Part shown: positions 1-14,532 of the stretch, piece after piece | Position numbering within the stretch: position 1 is the first letter of the stretch | How the letters are laid out: each line of letters starts with the position of its first letter | DNA from: Clavibacter sp. VKM Ac-2872 | GTDB taxonomy: Bacteria; Actinomycetota; Actinomycetes; Actinomycetales; Microbacteriaceae | Assembly: GCF_015351105.1 (NCBI RefSeq) | Contig: NZ_JADKRR010000001.1 | Coordinates: 1,469,069 to 1,533,068, forward strand | DNA: 64,000 nt | Direction: 5' to 3' | Position numbers and translations under genes: made by a program | The notes under the pieces: model-generated | What the model was told of the DNA's origin: nothing | Seen by the model: only the letters and a program-made list of their open reading frames with translations | Database searches by the model: none

Positions 1-387
1 ACGCCTCCGAGACCGCCTGGTCGAGTCCGCTCTGCGCGACGTCCCCGGCGCGGTGCTGCGCGGCGACCCGGATCCCGCGGGCCGACTCCCCGGCAACGCG
101 CACCTCACCTTCGCGGGCTGCCAGGGCGACTCGCTGCTCCTCCTGCTCGACATGGCCGGCGTCTCGGTGAGCACGGGATCCGCCTGCCAGGCCGGCGTGC
201 CCGAGGTCTCCCACGTGCTCATCGGCATGGGCATCCCGGATGACGAGGCCCGCGGCGCGCTCCGCTTCACGCTCGGTCGCACCACCACCGACGCCGACGT
301 CGACGCGCTCCTGGCGGCGCTGCCCGACGCCGTCGCACGCGCCTCCCGGGCGGGCCTCGCGGGCCGCGCGGCGCGTAGGCTCACGGG

Positions 388-391
<4 letters not shown>
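1..391 (+). CDS. Cysteine desulfurase, C-terminal part (runs off left edge)
   Basis: The reading frame is open from base 2, so only the last ~129 residues of a PLP-dependent cysteine desulfurase (NifS/IscS type) are in the window. The motif STGSACQAG is visible. Its Cys codon is at 185-187 and corresponds to the mobile-loop cysteine that in this family accepts sulfur from L-cysteine as a persulfide. The following RFTLGRTTT segment is also typical of the family C-terminus. The stop codon overlaps the GTG start of mnmA by four bases (GTGA), so the two are probably translated together. This makes biochemical sense, because MnmA uses sulfur that originates from a cysteine desulfurase. The N-terminal PLP-binding lysine lies outside the window. 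Confidence 0.9.
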
Positions 392-4042
<3,651 letters not shown>

Positions 4043-4155
4043 TCGGGCCTCCCTGGGGCAGACGTGCGCCGATAGCATTGACGGACGCGTCGGCGCGGGG
4101 TGCGCCATCCACAGGCGTCTGACCTCCCACGCCGGATTCTGGGGGATCTCGAGCC

Positions 4156-5568
4156 GTGACGACTCGCTTCCGCGCGCTGTTGGCCGCCGCGGTCATCGCC
4201 TGGGCGCTGGTCGGGACGTTGGTCGCACCCGCGGCCGGGGCGGTGACGCGTCTGCCCGTGGTCCTCGCCGGGCCGGACGCGGCCGACCCCACCGCGGGTG
4301 CGCGCCTGCCGAGCCCCGCCCGGGTGGTCCAGCGGCTCCGCGCCGCGGACGTCTCCGACCGGACGCTCCGCGACACGTCCCCCGTCGCGCTCCTGGGCGC
4401 GCTGCCCGAGCTCGACGCGCCGGAGCTCCGGCGGCTCGCGCGCGCCGTGCCGGACACGATCCGGGAGCTGGTCCGCCGCCCGCCCTCCGTGTCCGGCGTC
4501 GCCGCCTGGTGGTCGGGCCTCGCGCCGGCCCAGCGTCGCGACCTCGCCGAGGGCGTGCCCGAGCTCGTGGGCAACCTGGAGGGCATCCCCGTGGTCGTGC
4601 GCGACGCCGCCAACCGCCGCCTCCTCGACCAGCGCGAGCGCGAGCTGCACGCCAGCGCGACGACGACCCCGGGGCGCGGTGCCCAGCAGGCGCTCGGCGC
4701 CGACCTGGACATGCTCGCCGAGGTGCGTCGCGCGCTGGATCCCGCGACGGGCGGCCCCGCGCGGACGCTGCTGACGCTCGACACGACCTGGCCGGGACGC
4801 GCGGGCGTGGTGATGGGCGACCTCGACACGGCGACCTACGTCACCATCGTGGTGCCCGGGATGTTCTACTCCGTGTCGGACCGCCTGGTCGACTGGACGG
4901 ACGTCGCCGCCCGCCTCCAGCAGCAGCAGACGAGGCTGCTCGGCGAGGGCGAGGGCGAGGGCGAGGGCGAGGACGCCGACGCGGGCGCGGCTCCGGGCGC
5001 GAGGGCCGGCGGCGTCGCCACGATCGCCTGGATCGGCTATCGCACGCCCGACCTCCTGGGGATCGGCTCCCTCGACCTCGCGCGCGAGGGGGCGCAGTAC
5101 CTCGAGGACGCGATCCAGGGCATCCAGGGCCTGCGCCGGGAGGACCCGCCGTACCTCACCGTGGTCGCGCACTCCTACGGGTCGACGGCGGCGCTGCTCG
5201 CGCTCTCGAGCGGTCGGGCGTGCGCCGACGCGCTGGCCGTGGTGGGATCCCCGGGCGGCGCCGTGCGCGACGCGGGGGAGCTCGACGTGCCGGCCGGCCG
5301 CGTGTTCGTGGGCGAGGCGCCGTGGGATCCGGTGGTCGGGTCGTCGTACTTCGGCTCCGACCCGGGCAGCGCGTCGTTCGGGGCCGAGCACTTCGGGGTC
5401 GCCGGGACGGGCGCGGCCTCGGGCGTCTCTGCCGACGGATCCCTCGCGGGCGTCGTCGGTCACAACAGCTACTTCGACCGCGGGACCGAGTCCTTCCGCA
5501 ACCTCGCGCTCATCGGCATCGACCGACCGGCGGCCCGTGACGTCGTCTCGGACGCCAGCGGCCGGTAG
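4156..5568 (+). CDS. Secreted alpha/beta hydrolase, DUF1023 type
   Basis: A 470-residue protein with an N-terminal signal sequence (Arg near the start, then an Ala/Leu/Val-rich stretch ending APAAGA). The C-terminal half has the alpha/beta-hydrolase nucleophile elbow HSYGS with Ser340, followed by VVGSPGG and, near the end, GHNSYF, the expected region of the catalytic His. This layout matches the actinobacterial DUF1023 family, whose substrates are mostly unknown. A run of Gly-Glu pairs around residues 263-272 comes from a GGCGAG tandem repeat in the middle of the protein and may be a flexible linker. The GTG start is chosen because it directly precedes the signal peptide. Exported location is inferred; substrate is unknown. 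Confidence 0.8.
   Translation: MTTRFRALLAAAVIAWALVGTLVAPAAGAVTRLPVVLAGPDAADPTAGARLPSPARVVQRLRAADVSDRTLRDTSPVALLGALPELDAPELRRLARAVPDTIRELVRRPPSVSGVAAWWSGLAPAQRRDLAEGVPELVGNLEGIPVVVRDAANRRLLDQRERELHASATTTPGRGAQQALGADLDMLAEVRRALDPATGGPARTLLTLDTTWPGRAGVVMGDLDTATYVTIVVPGMFYSVSDRLVDWTDVAARLQQQQTRLLGEGEGEGEGEDADAGAAPGARAGGVATIAWIGYRTPDLLGIGSLDLAREGAQYLEDAIQGIQGLRREDPPYLTVVAHSYGSTAALLALSSGRACADALAVVGSPGGAVRDAGELDVPAGRVFVGEAPWDPVVGSSYFGSDPGSASFGAEHFGVAGTGAASGVSADGSLAGVVGHNSYFDRGTESFRNLALIGIDRPAARDVVSDASGR
4942..4971 (+). repeat. Five tandem GGCGAG hexamers inside the DUF1023 gene
   Basis: Five perfect copies of GGCGAG encode alternating Gly and Glu. The unit is a multiple of three, so changes in copy number would keep the frame. 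It is a candidate length-variable site between strains. Confidence 0.9.
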
Positions 5569-5638
5569 CCGACGGGGTCGCCGAGCAGCGCGCGCGGCCG
5601 GACCCGGATGGGCCGGGCCCAGCTGGGCCGGACCGGGA

Positions 5639-6094
5639 TCAGCCGCGGCTGCGCTCGGCGTACTCGAGCCGCACGTCGTCGGGGCCGGTGGCGACGAGGT
5701 GGCCGTCGTCGACCTCGAGCGACGACACCTGCGCGAGGTCCTGGAAGTAGCGCGCCTCGAGGCCGCCGTCCTCGCACGCGAGCGCGCCGGGGGCGAGCGC
5801 GCTGAGCATGCCGTCGCCGCGCGCGCCGATCCGACCCGAGTAGTCGTTGCAGGGGCCGCGCCCGCTGACCTCGCCGCCGCCGACCCGCATCGTGATGAGC
5901 GTGTCCCCGACGCCGAGGTCGCCCGCCGAGTCGGATCCCCGCACGAGATGCCAGTTGCCGCGCACGTCGCTGACGGGAGCGCACGCGGCCAGCGCGACGA
6001 CGGCCAGCACCCCGACGGCGGCGACCGCGGCACCGCGGGGGCCTCCGGATCGGCGGCGGGCGGGGATCCGGGCTGCGGTGGGCATGGGGGTCAC
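5639..6094 (-). CDS. META-domain-like lipoprotein
   Basis: A 151-residue protein with a lipoprotein signal: Arg-rich start, hydrophobic stretch, and lipobox LAAC with Cys38. It should therefore be exported and lipid-anchored. The mature part has the short pattern of META/HslJ-like domains: a GNWHLV strand, a middle GPCNDYSG segment (the usual G-x-C-N motif) and an acidic, strand-rich end. Function of such domains in actinobacteria is not established. The GTG start at 6094 is preferred over the ATG nine bases inside because a GGGAGA ribosome binding site lies about 10 bases before it. It is convergent with the DUF1023 gene and divergent from gatC. Confidence 0.7.
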   Translation of the reverse strand: MTPMPTAARIPARRRSGGPRGAAVAAVGVLAVVALAACAPVSDVRGNWHLVRGSDSAGDLGVGDTLITMRVGGGEVSGRGPCNDYSGRIGARGDGMLSALAPGALACEDGGLEARYFQDLAQVSSLEVDDGHLVATGPDDVRLEYAERSRG

Positions 6095-6099
6095 GCTAA

Positions 6100-6105
6100 T
6101 AGAAT
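6100..6105 (+). promoter_or_regulatory. Candidate -10 element of the gatCAB operon
   Basis: TAGAAT lies in the short divergent gap before gatC, about 36 bases upstream of its ATG. It fits the actinobacterial TAnnnT -10 consensus, and a GGAG ribosome binding site follows before gatC. No convincing -35 is seen. Confidence 0.4.
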
Positions 6106-6141
6106 CTCCCGGTACCCCCGCACACAGTCCTTTGGAGACGC

Positions 6142-6510
6142 ATGCCCGACACCCGGCCCGAGCCCGCCGACGCGACCAGCGGGGACGAGATCCCCCTGGC
6201 GCCGACCCCCACGGAGCAGATCAGCCGGGAGCAGGTGGAGCACCTCGCCGGCCTCGCGCGCATCCGCCTGAGCACCGAGGAGATCGACACGCTCACGACC
6301 GAGCTCGGCCTCATCGTCGAGTCGGTCGCGAAGGTCACCGCGGTCGCGGGACCGGACGTCCCCGCCACGAGCCACCCGATCCCGCTGGTCAACGTCTACC
6401 GGCCCGACGTGCCGGGGGAGACGCTGACCACCGCCCAGGCGCTCGCCGGCGCACCCGAGCACGACGGATCCCGGTTCAAGGTGTCCGCGATCCTCGGCGA
6501 AGAGCAGTAG
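6142..6510 (+). CDS. gatC: Asp-tRNA(Asn)/Glu-tRNA(Gln) amidotransferase subunit C
   Basis: A 122-residue protein, somewhat longer than the usual ~95 because of a Pro/Asp/Glu-rich N-terminal extension of ~25 residues. The GatC signature is present: [16 protein letters not shown] near the start of the conserved part, then NVYRPDVPG and a C-terminal RFKVSAIL. GatC wraps around GatA and GatB to stabilise the heterotrimer that converts mischarged Glu-tRNA(Gln) or Asp-tRNA(Asn) to the amidated forms. It is the first gene of gatC-gatA-gatB, with 7 bases before gatA. Confidence 0.93.
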   Translation: MPDTRPEPADATSGDEIPLAPTPTEQISREQVEHLAGLARIRLSTEEIDTLTTELGLIVESVAKVTAVAGPDVPATSHPIPLVNVYRPDVPGETLTTAQALAGAPEHDGSRFKVSAILGEEQ

Positions 6511-6517
6511 GAGCACC

Positions 6518-8068
6518 ATGACCGACGACCTCACGCGCCTCAGCGCCGCCGACCTCGCCTCCCGCCTCGCCTCCCGCGACGTCTCGAGCGTCGACGCCGT
6601 GCGCGCGCACCTCGATCGCATCGACCACGTCGACGGCGACGTCCACGCGTTCCTCCACGTCTCCGGGGAGCGCGCGCTCGGGCGCGCCGCGGAGATCGAC
6701 GCGCAGCGCGCGGACGGCGCCCCGCTCGGGCCGCTCGCGGGCGTGCCCATCGCGATCAAGGACGTGCTCTGCACCATCGACATGCCGTCCACCGCGGGCT
6801 CGCGCATGCTCGAGGGCTGGACGCCGCCGTACGACGCGACCGTCGTGCAGCGCCTGCGCGCCGCGGGCCTCGTGCCGCTCGGCAAGACCAACATGGACGA
6901 GTTCGCGATGGGCTCGTCCACCGAGCACTCGGCGTTCGGCGCCACGCACAACCCGTGGGACCTCGACCGCATCCCCGGCGGCTCGGGCGGCGGATCCGCG
7001 GCCGCGGTCGCCGCGTTCGAGGCGCCCGTCGCGCTCGGCTCCGACACGGGCGGCTCCATCCGCCAGCCCGCCGCCGTTACGGGATCCGTCGGCGTCAAGC
7101 CCACCTACGGCGGCGTGAGCCGCTACGGCGCCATCGCGCTCGCCTCCAGCCTCGACCAGGTCGGCCCCGTCTCCCGCACGGTGCTCGACTCGGCGCTCGT
7201 GCACGACGTCATCGGCGGGCACGACCCGCGCGACTCCACGTCGCTCACTGACGCGTGGCCGTCCTTCGCGGACGCCGCGCGGGCCGGGCAGCGCGAGGGA
7301 TCCGTGAAGGGCCTCCGCATCGGCGTCGTGAAGCAGCTCGACGGCGAGGGCTTCCAGGCCGGCGTCACGCAGCGCTTCCGCGAGGCGCTGGACCTGCTGG
7401 AGCAGGCCGGCGCCGAGATCGTCGAGGTGAGCGCGCCGAACTTCGAGCACGCCATCGCGGCCTACTACCTGATCCTCCCCGCTGAGGCGTCGAGCAACCT
7501 CGCCAAGTTCGACTCGGTGCGCTTCGGCCTCCGCGTGAACCCGCCCGGCGGCGGCACCGTCGAGGACGTGATGGCCGCCACCCGCGAGGCCGGCTTCGGC
7601 CCCGAGGTCAAGCGCCGGATCATCCTCGGCACCTACGCGCTGAGCGCCGGCTACTACGACGCCTACTACGGCAGCGCGCAGAAGGTCCGCACGCTCATCC
7701 AGCGCGACTTCGACGCCGCGTTCCAGCAGGTCGACGTGCTTGTCACGCCGTCCGCGCCCACCACGGCGTTCAAGCTCGGCGAGAAGCTCGACGACCCGCT
7801 GGCCATGTACCTCAACGACCTCACCACGATCCCCGCGAACCTCGCGGGCGTCCCCGGCATCGGCCTCCCCATCGGGCTCGCGCCCGAGGACGGCCTGCCC
7901 GTCGGGATCCAGTTCATGGCGCCCGCCCGCGAGGACGCGCGCCTCTACACGGTCGGCGCCGCGCTCGAGGGGATCCTCGAGCGGCAGTGGGGCGGGCCGC
8001 TGCTCGCCCAGGCACCCGAGCTCGCGCGCGCCGCGACGCGCACCACCCTGGACGGAGACACGCACTGA
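6518..8068 (+). CDS. gatA: Asp-tRNA(Asn)/Glu-tRNA(Gln) amidotransferase subunit A
   Basis: A 516-residue amidase-signature enzyme that releases ammonia from glutamine for the amidotransferase. The Ser-cis-Ser-Lys catalytic triad is visible as Lys81 (AIKDVLC), Ser156 ([10 protein letters not shown]) and the nucleophile Ser180 ([10 protein letters not shown]). Length and the conserved C-terminal [11 protein letters not shown] segment match GatA. A GGAGCACC ribosome binding site precedes the ATG. The stop overlaps the gatB start by one base (TGATG), indicating coupled translation. Confidence 0.97.
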   Translation: MTDDLTRLSAADLASRLASRDVSSVDAVRAHLDRIDHVDGDVHAFLHVSGERALGRAAEIDAQRADGAPLGPLAGVPIAIKDVLCTIDMPSTAGSRMLEGWTPPYDATVVQRLRAAGLVPLGKTNMDEFAMGSSTEHSAFGATHNPWDLDRIPGGSGGGSAAAVAAFEAPVALGSDTGGSIRQPAAVTGSVGVKPTYGGVSRYGAIALASSLDQVGPVSRTVLDSALVHDVIGGHDPRDSTSLTDAWPSFADAARAGQREGSVKGLRIGVVKQLDGEGFQAGVTQRFREALDLLEQAGAEIVEVSAPNFEHAIAAYYLILPAEASSNLAKFDSVRFGLRVNPPGGGTVEDVMAATREAGFGPEVKRRIILGTYALSAGYYDAYYGSAQKVRTLIQRDFDAAFQQVDVLVTPSAPTTAFKLGEKLDDPLAMYLNDLTTIPANLAGVPGIGLPIGLAPEDGLPVGIQFMAPAREDARLYTVGAALEGILERQWGGPLLAQAPELARAATRTTLDGDTH

Positions 8069-9566
8069 TGGCCAAGGCAGAGCTGATGGACTACGACAAG
8101 GCCATCGAGATGTTCGAGCCCGTGCTCGGGTTCGAGGTGCACGTGGAGCTCAACACGCGCACCAAGATGTTCTCGGACGCCCCGAACTTCTTCGGCGGCG
8201 AGCCCAACACCAACATCACGCCGGTCGACCTGGGTCTCCCGGGCTCGCTTCCCGTGGTGAACGAGCAGGCCGTGCGCCACTCGATCAGCCTGGGGCTCGC
8301 GCTCGGCTGCTCGATCGCGCCCAGCTCGCGCTTCGCGCGGAAGAACTACTTCTACCCGGACCTCGCGAAGAACTACCAGATCAGCCAGTTCGACGAGCCC
8401 ATCGCGTTCCGCGGCTCCGTCGAGGTCGAGATGCCCGACGGCCGCATCGTCACGGTGCCGATCGAGCGCGCGCACATGGAGGAGGACGCCGGGAAGCTCA
8501 CGCACGTGGGCGGCGCGACGGGCCGGATCCAGGGCGCCGACCACTCGCTCGTCGACTACAACCGCGCGGGCGTGCCGCTCGTGGAGATCGTCACCGACAT
8601 CATCTACGGCGCGGAGGGCGAGGCGCCCGAGCTCGCGAAGGCGTACGTGTCGACCATCCGCGACATCGTCGTGGCGCTCGGCATCTCCGACGCGAAGATG
8701 GAGCGCGGCAACCTCCGCTGCGACGCGAACATCTCGCTGAGCCCGCGCGGATCCGGGAAGCTCGGCACCCGCACGGAGACGAAGAACGTCAACTCGCTGC
8801 GCAGCGTCGAGCGCGCCATCCGCTACGAGATCCAGCGCCAGGCGGCCATCCTCGCCGCGGGCGGCACGATCACGCAGGAGACGCGGCACTGGCACGAGGA
8901 CACCGGCCGCACCTCCGCCGGCCGCCCGAAGAGCGACGCCGACGACTACCGCTACTTCCCGGAGCCCGACCTGCTGCCCGTGCAGCCGAGCGCCGAGCTG
9001 ATCGAGGAGCTGCGGGCCGCGCTGCCCGAGGCGCCCGCGATCCGCCGCCGCCGGCTCAAGGCCGAGTGGGGCTTCACCGACCTCGAGTTCCAGGACGTCG
9101 TGAACTCCGGCCTCCTCACCGAGCTCGTCGACACGGTCGAGGCCGGGGCCGCCCCGCAGGCGGCGCGCAAGTGGTGGACGGGGGAGATCGCCCGCATCGC
9201 CAACGCGCGCGGCGTGGACGCGGCGACGCTCATCACGCCCGAGCAGGTCGCGTCGGTGATCCAGCTGGTCGAGGCCGGGACGCTCACGAACCGCCTCGCG
9301 CGCGACGTGCTCGAGGGCGTCATCGACGGCGAGGGCACGGCGCAGGAGGTCGTGGACGCCCGCGGCCTCGCGGTCGTGTCCGACGACGGCCCGCTCATCG
9401 CCGCCATCGACGAGGCGCTGCAGGCGCAGCCCGACGTGCTCGCGAAGATCCGCGACGGCAAGGTGCAGGCCGCAGGTGCCGTCATCGGCGCCGTGATGAA
9501 GGCCATGCGCGGACAGGCGGACGCGGCCCGCGTCCGCGAGCTCGTGCTGGAGCGCGCGCAGGCCTC

Positions 9567-9570
<4 letters not shown>
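8068..9570 (+). CDS. gatB: Asp-tRNA(Asn)/Glu-tRNA(Gln) amidotransferase subunit B
   Basis: A 500-residue tRNA-binding and kinase subunit. The N-terminus has the family segment [10 protein letters not shown], then [12 protein letters not shown] and the glutamyl-binding cradle pattern RKNYFYPDL with YQISQFDEP. The C-terminal YqeY-like tail ([20 protein letters not shown]) contacts tRNA in characterised GatB proteins. The last codons overlap the GTG start of the next gene (GTGA), so the ABC-F gene may be co-transcribed with gatCAB. Confidence 0.97.
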
Positions 9571-11204
<1,634 letters not shown>

Positions 11205-11230
11205 CGCCCCCGTCCCGTCGCGCCGCAGCG

Positions 11231-12880
11231 CTACTGGTAGGTGACGAGGTCCGGCACGGGGGAGACCTCCGTCATGGTCTGCTCCGGCGTCAGCATCGGG
11301 TGGTCCTCGTCGATGAAGTTCTTCCATCCCCACGCCATGCCGGCGGGGGCATCGACGTGCAGCGCGCGCCAGGTGGCCTGCTTGTCGGGCTGGCCGCCCT
11401 GGCCGTCGGCGTGGACGAGCATCGCGAGCTCCGGGTGGCCCATGTCGATCGACGCGCGGTCCTGGATCATGCTCGACCGGAACTGGTGCAGCACGAACAT
11501 CTTCTGCGGCAGGCCCGCGTCGCGCACGAGGCCGGCGAGCCAGTCGGTCGTGGCGTCGACCTCGGACGCGGACACGCTGCCGATCTGCTTGAGCGGCACC
11601 TGGTCCGGTCCGAGGCGCCACTCGGGGTCGAGTGCCAGGCCCACGCCCGGCTGCGCGAGCACCGACTCGTAGCGCTTCGCCTGCGTGAGGAAGTCGGTGC
11701 GGCCGGGCTGGAGGTCGATGACGACGTAGACGCCCGCGTCCCTGGCCGCGTCGAGCCAGGGCTGCAGGGTCTCCACGGGGACCTCGGACGAGTAGTCGCC
11801 GTCGGGGCCCGCGTCGCCCGCGGCGACCGTGGCGATGAGTTCGAACATCGGGATCACGGGCTCGTCGGAGTACGGCTGGTACTCGGCGGCCTGCGCCCTG
11901 GCGCGGGCGACGGCATCCGCGGGACCCTGCTCGCCGAGCACGCCGAGCGCGCCCGTGCCGGCGGCGCCGTAGAGCGCGACGTAGCGCTTGCCCGGCAGGA
12001 CGAGCTGGCCGCCGCCCGGCAGCTGGTCGCCCGTGGCGGCGGTGCGGATGCGGCCTTCGAGCGAGGCGTCGTCCGCGTAGGCGGCGCCGACGGCGATCGT
12101 GCTCGTCGCTCCCGCCTCGTGCAGGGCGGCCACCGTGTCGGCCGAGGCCCGCGGATCCGGGTCCGCCTCGGGCACGACGGTCACGCCGACGCCCGCCGCG
12201 CGCGCGGTCGCGACCGCGGCGAGGGAGGACGCGGCGTCGGTGGCGAGGGCGTGCGCCCCCGTGAGGGAGGCCGCGGGCGCGGTGGACGGGAGCGCGTCGT
12301 CGCCGGATCCGGTGGGCGGGGTCCTCGGGGAGGCGTCCGCGTCGGGCGCGGCGAGCGCGGCGACGCGTGAGACGGCGGCGGACGGGTCCGCGTCCGCGGC
12401 GTCCGCGACGTCGGCTCCCGTGAGGCGGGAGACGTCCGCGGCGCGGTCGGCCCGCACGATGGTGGTCGACCCAGGCAGGGCGGAGGCGGCGTCGTCGCCG
12501 AGGTCGCCGACGGCGAGCACCCCCGAGGATCCGAGGCGCGCGATCTCGGGCGCGGCCCCGGCCCCCTGGACGATGAGGGGCGCGCCGAGCGCGACCGCGG
12601 CCTCGGCCCCGAGCTCCTGCGCCGCGACGTCGCCCGCGGGCGCGAGCACGGCGACGGGCGCGGAGCGGTAGAGGCTCCCGCTCATGGCGACCGACGCGTC
12701 CGAGTCGTCGGCCTGGCCCACGACCGTGAGCGGCGCGTCGGGCGCGGCGGTCACCGGGCGGCCCCCCTCGGGCGCGTCGCGCTGCGCGGAGCAGGCGCCG
12801 AGGCCCGCGATCAGGCCGAGGGCGGTGAGGAGGGAGGCGGAGGCGCGGAGGGACCGGGGGAGGCGGAGAGGGGACAGCAC
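11231..12880 (-). CDS. Two-domain putative lipoprotein (repeat domain plus barrel-like domain)
   Basis: A 549-residue protein with a lipobox (LGAC, Cys30), so probably surface-anchored. Residues ~55-330 contain three or four Ala/Val-rich repeats in which an aPliv-type strand is followed by the question of whether an index is valid (LIVQG, GVLAVGD), resembling cell-wall-binding repeat 2 domains. The C-terminal half (from about PVIPMFELIATV) alternates strands and helices (VYVVIDLQPGRTDFL, VGLALDPEWRL, MFVLHQF, AMLVHADGQGG, GMAWGWKNF), which looks like a TIM-barrel glycoside-hydrolase-like fold. No function is assigned. The GTG start at 12880 lies exactly six bases after TACCGT, suggesting a leaderless transcript. 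It is divergent from the DedA gene. Confidence 0.72.
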   Translation of the reverse strand: MLSPLRLPRSLRASASLLTALGLIAGLGACSAQRDAPEGGRPVTAAPDAPLTVVGQADDSDASVAMSGSLYRSAPVAVLAPAGDVAAQELGAEAAVALGAPLIVQGAGAAPEIARLGSSGVLAVGDLGDDAASALPGSTTIVRADRAADVSRLTGADVADAADADPSAAVSRVAALAAPDADASPRTPPTGSGDDALPSTAPAASLTGAHALATDAASSLAAVATARAAGVGVTVVPEADPDPRASADTVAALHEAGATSTIAVGAAYADDASLEGRIRTAATGDQLPGGGQLVLPGKRYVALYGAAGTGALGVLGEQGPADAVARARAQAAEYQPYSDEPVIPMFELIATVAAGDAGPDGDYSSEVPVETLQPWLDAARDAGVYVVIDLQPGRTDFLTQAKRYESVLAQPGVGLALDPEWRLGPDQVPLKQIGSVSASEVDATTDWLAGLVRDAGLPQKMFVLHQFRSSMIQDRASIDMGHPELAMLVHADGQGGQPDKQATWRALHVDAPAGMAWGWKNFIDEDHPMLTPEQTMTEVSPVPDLVTYQ

Positions 12881-12886
12881 CCGACC

Positions 12887-12892
12887 ACGGTA
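12887..12892 (-). promoter_or_regulatory. TACCGT -10-like element, six bases before a GTG start
   Basis: TACCGT on the minus strand, then 6 bases, then the GTG at 12880, with no ribosome binding site. This fits a leaderless transcript of the lipoprotein gene. The divergent DedA gene has the same arrangement. Confidence 0.5.
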
Positions 12893-13001
12893 CGCGACCC
12901 CGGGCGGGGGCGAGCGGACAGGGCATGGCCGCGTCGGGGAGGCGCCGCACGCCGGGCATCCGCGCGGCATGCCCGCCGCCGGCGCCCTCCGGTGCGCCGG
13001 G

Positions 13002-13007
13002 TACCGT
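13002..13007 (+). promoter_or_regulatory. TACCGT -10-like element, six bases before the DedA GTG
   Basis: TACCGT, then 6 bases, then the GTG at 13014, with no ribosome binding site between. It is a candidate leaderless promoter. Confidence 0.5.
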
Positions 13008-13013
13008 TGTCGG

Positions 13014-13730
13014 GTGACCGCTCTCCTGCCGCCGCTCCTCCTGCCGACGACGACCGCCGGGATCCGTCCCGCGGCGACGGGCGGGGATCCGCTCGAGGGC
13101 CTCGACGGGCTCGTGGGCGCCGCCGCCCGGGTCATCGAGGCGCTGGGCGAGGCGGGCGTGGGCGCCATGACGTTCATCGAGACGGTCTTCCCGCCCATCC
13201 CCAGCGAGGTGGTCCTGCCGCTGGCCGGCTTCGTCGCGGCCACGGGTCGCATGAACCTGGTCCTCGTCATCGTGGCCAGCACGCTCGGGGCCTACCTCGG
13301 CGCCCTGCTGCTGTACTGGCTCGGCCGCAAGGCGGGGGAGGAGCGGACGATCCGCGTGCTCGCGAAGCTGCCGCTCGTGGAGCGCCACGACTTCGAGGTG
13401 GCCGCCGCGTGGTTCCACCGCCACGGCCGGTCGGCGGTGTTCTTCGGACGCCTCGTGCCGGGCGTCCGCAGCCTCATCTCCCTGCCCGCCGGCGCGTCGG
13501 GCATGCACCTCGGCACGTTCAGCGCGTACACGATCGCCGGCAGCGGGCTCTGGAACGGCGCGCTCATCGGCCTGGGCGCCGCCCTCGGCAGCCAGTACGA
13601 GCTGATCGACCGCTACGCGCAGTACCTCGACTACGCGGTGTACGCCGTCCTCGGCCTCCTCGTGCTCCTGCTGGTCGGACGGGCCGTGCGCCGTCGGGCC
13701 CAGCGGGGCCGGGCCGCTCGCGACCGCTGA
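13014..13730 (+). CDS. DedA family membrane protein
   Basis: A 238-residue polytopic membrane protein of the DedA/SNARE-associated (VTT) family. Diagnostic segments are ETVFPPIPSEVVLPLAGF near residue 60, then WLGRKAG, and FFGRLVPGVRSLISLPAG followed by a membrane stretch. The last hydrophobic segment (VYAVLGLLVLLLVG) ends in an Arg-rich cytoplasmic tail. DedA proteins are implicated in lipid-carrier or phospholipid flipping and envelope homeostasis. The GTG start is chosen because it sits just after TACCGT; longer upstream extensions have no hydrophobic or conserved features. Confidence 0.88.
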   Translation: MTALLPPLLLPTTTAGIRPAATGGDPLEGLDGLVGAAARVIEALGEAGVGAMTFIETVFPPIPSEVVLPLAGFVAATGRMNLVLVIVASTLGAYLGALLLYWLGRKAGEERTIRVLAKLPLVERHDFEVAAAWFHRHGRSAVFFGRLVPGVRSLISLPAGASGMHLGTFSAYTIAGSGLWNGALIGLGAALGSQYELIDRYAQYLDYAVYAVLGLLVLLLVGRAVRRRAQRGRAARDR

Positions 13731-13867
13731 CGCCCGCGCGGACGCGTGCCGCGCGCGGGCGATGCGCACCCGCCTCCCACGGGGTTCCCCGGCCCGGGCC
13801 GTACGGTGGCCGCGGGCCGACGAGGTCGGCGACACGCGCCGATCCGGCCCCGGCGAGAGGCACCACC

Positions 13868-14524
13868 ATGGGATTCCTGGACAGGCTCCTGGGCCGCGAC
13901 GAGCAGCCCGCCGGGCGACGTGACCGCGCTTCGGGCGCCGCCCAGCGCGAGCGCAGCGCGGACGAGGTGGCTGTCGAGCGCTACCGCTACCTCCTCCGCA
14001 CGGCCCCGCCCGAGAGGATCGAGGAGGTGCACCTCGAGGCGTTCCGGAAGCTGACGCCCGAGCAGCGCGAGATCCTCTTCCGCCAGCTCAGCTCGGACGC
14101 CGCCGAGGGCGACGCGCCCGTGGACGACCGCCCCGAGTCGCTCGCCCGCTCCGCGACCCGTTCGGAGATGCGCGCACCCGGCACGCTCGAGCGGACCCTC
14201 GGACCGCGCGGCGGCCTCGCGGGCGGGGGCGGCGCAGGCAGGGGAGTGGGCGGCATGATCGCCGGATCCATGCTCGGCACCATCGCGGGCGTCGTGGTCG
14301 GGTCGGCCATCGCGCAGGCGCTCATCCCCGACGCGGTCGGGCAGGACCAGGCGGACGCCGGCGCGGCGGACGTCGGCGCGGACGGCGGGCCAGACGGCAC
14401 CGCGGACGCGGGAGGTCCCGACGCGGGCGCGGGCGACTTCGGCAGCGGCGACTTCGGGGGCGGCGACTTCGGTGGCGGCACCGACATGGGCGGCGGCGAC
14501 TTCGGCGGCGGGGACTTCTTCTGA
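13868..14524 (+). CDS. Hypothetical protein with Gly/Asp/Phe repeat tail
   Basis: A 218-residue protein of unknown function. Residues ~1-85 are charged and probably helical (RYRYLLRTAPPERIEEVHLEAF, then EQREILFRQLS). A Gly-rich hinge and one hydrophobic stretch (GMIAGSMLGTIAGVVVGSAIA) follow, which could be a glycine-zipper-like membrane segment. The C-terminal ~75 residues are acidic low-complexity, ending in five Gly-Asp-Phe-Gly-type repeats. The ATG has GAGAGG upstream. The charged N-terminus plus Gly-rich membrane-like tail also occurs in actinobacterial cation-transporting-ATPase-like hypothetical proteins, but I do not assign a function. Confidence 0.7.
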   Translation: MGFLDRLLGRDEQPAGRRDRASGAAQRERSADEVAVERYRYLLRTAPPERIEEVHLEAFRKLTPEQREILFRQLSSDAAEGDAPVDDRPESLARSATRSEMRAPGTLERTLGPRGGLAGGGGAGRGVGGMIAGSMLGTIAGVVVGSAIAQALIPDAVGQDQADAGAADVGADGGPDGTADAGGPDAGAGDFGSGDFGGGDFGGGTDMGGGDFGGGDFF

Positions 14525-14532
14525 CCCGCGGA

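Noticed and set aside
5616-5629. Perfect 14-base palindrome GGCCCAGCTGGGCC between convergent genes as a terminator or operator.
   Set aside because: It has no loop and no T-run and lies in a region of repeated GGGCC/GGACC words. It could be chance in such GC-rich sequence.
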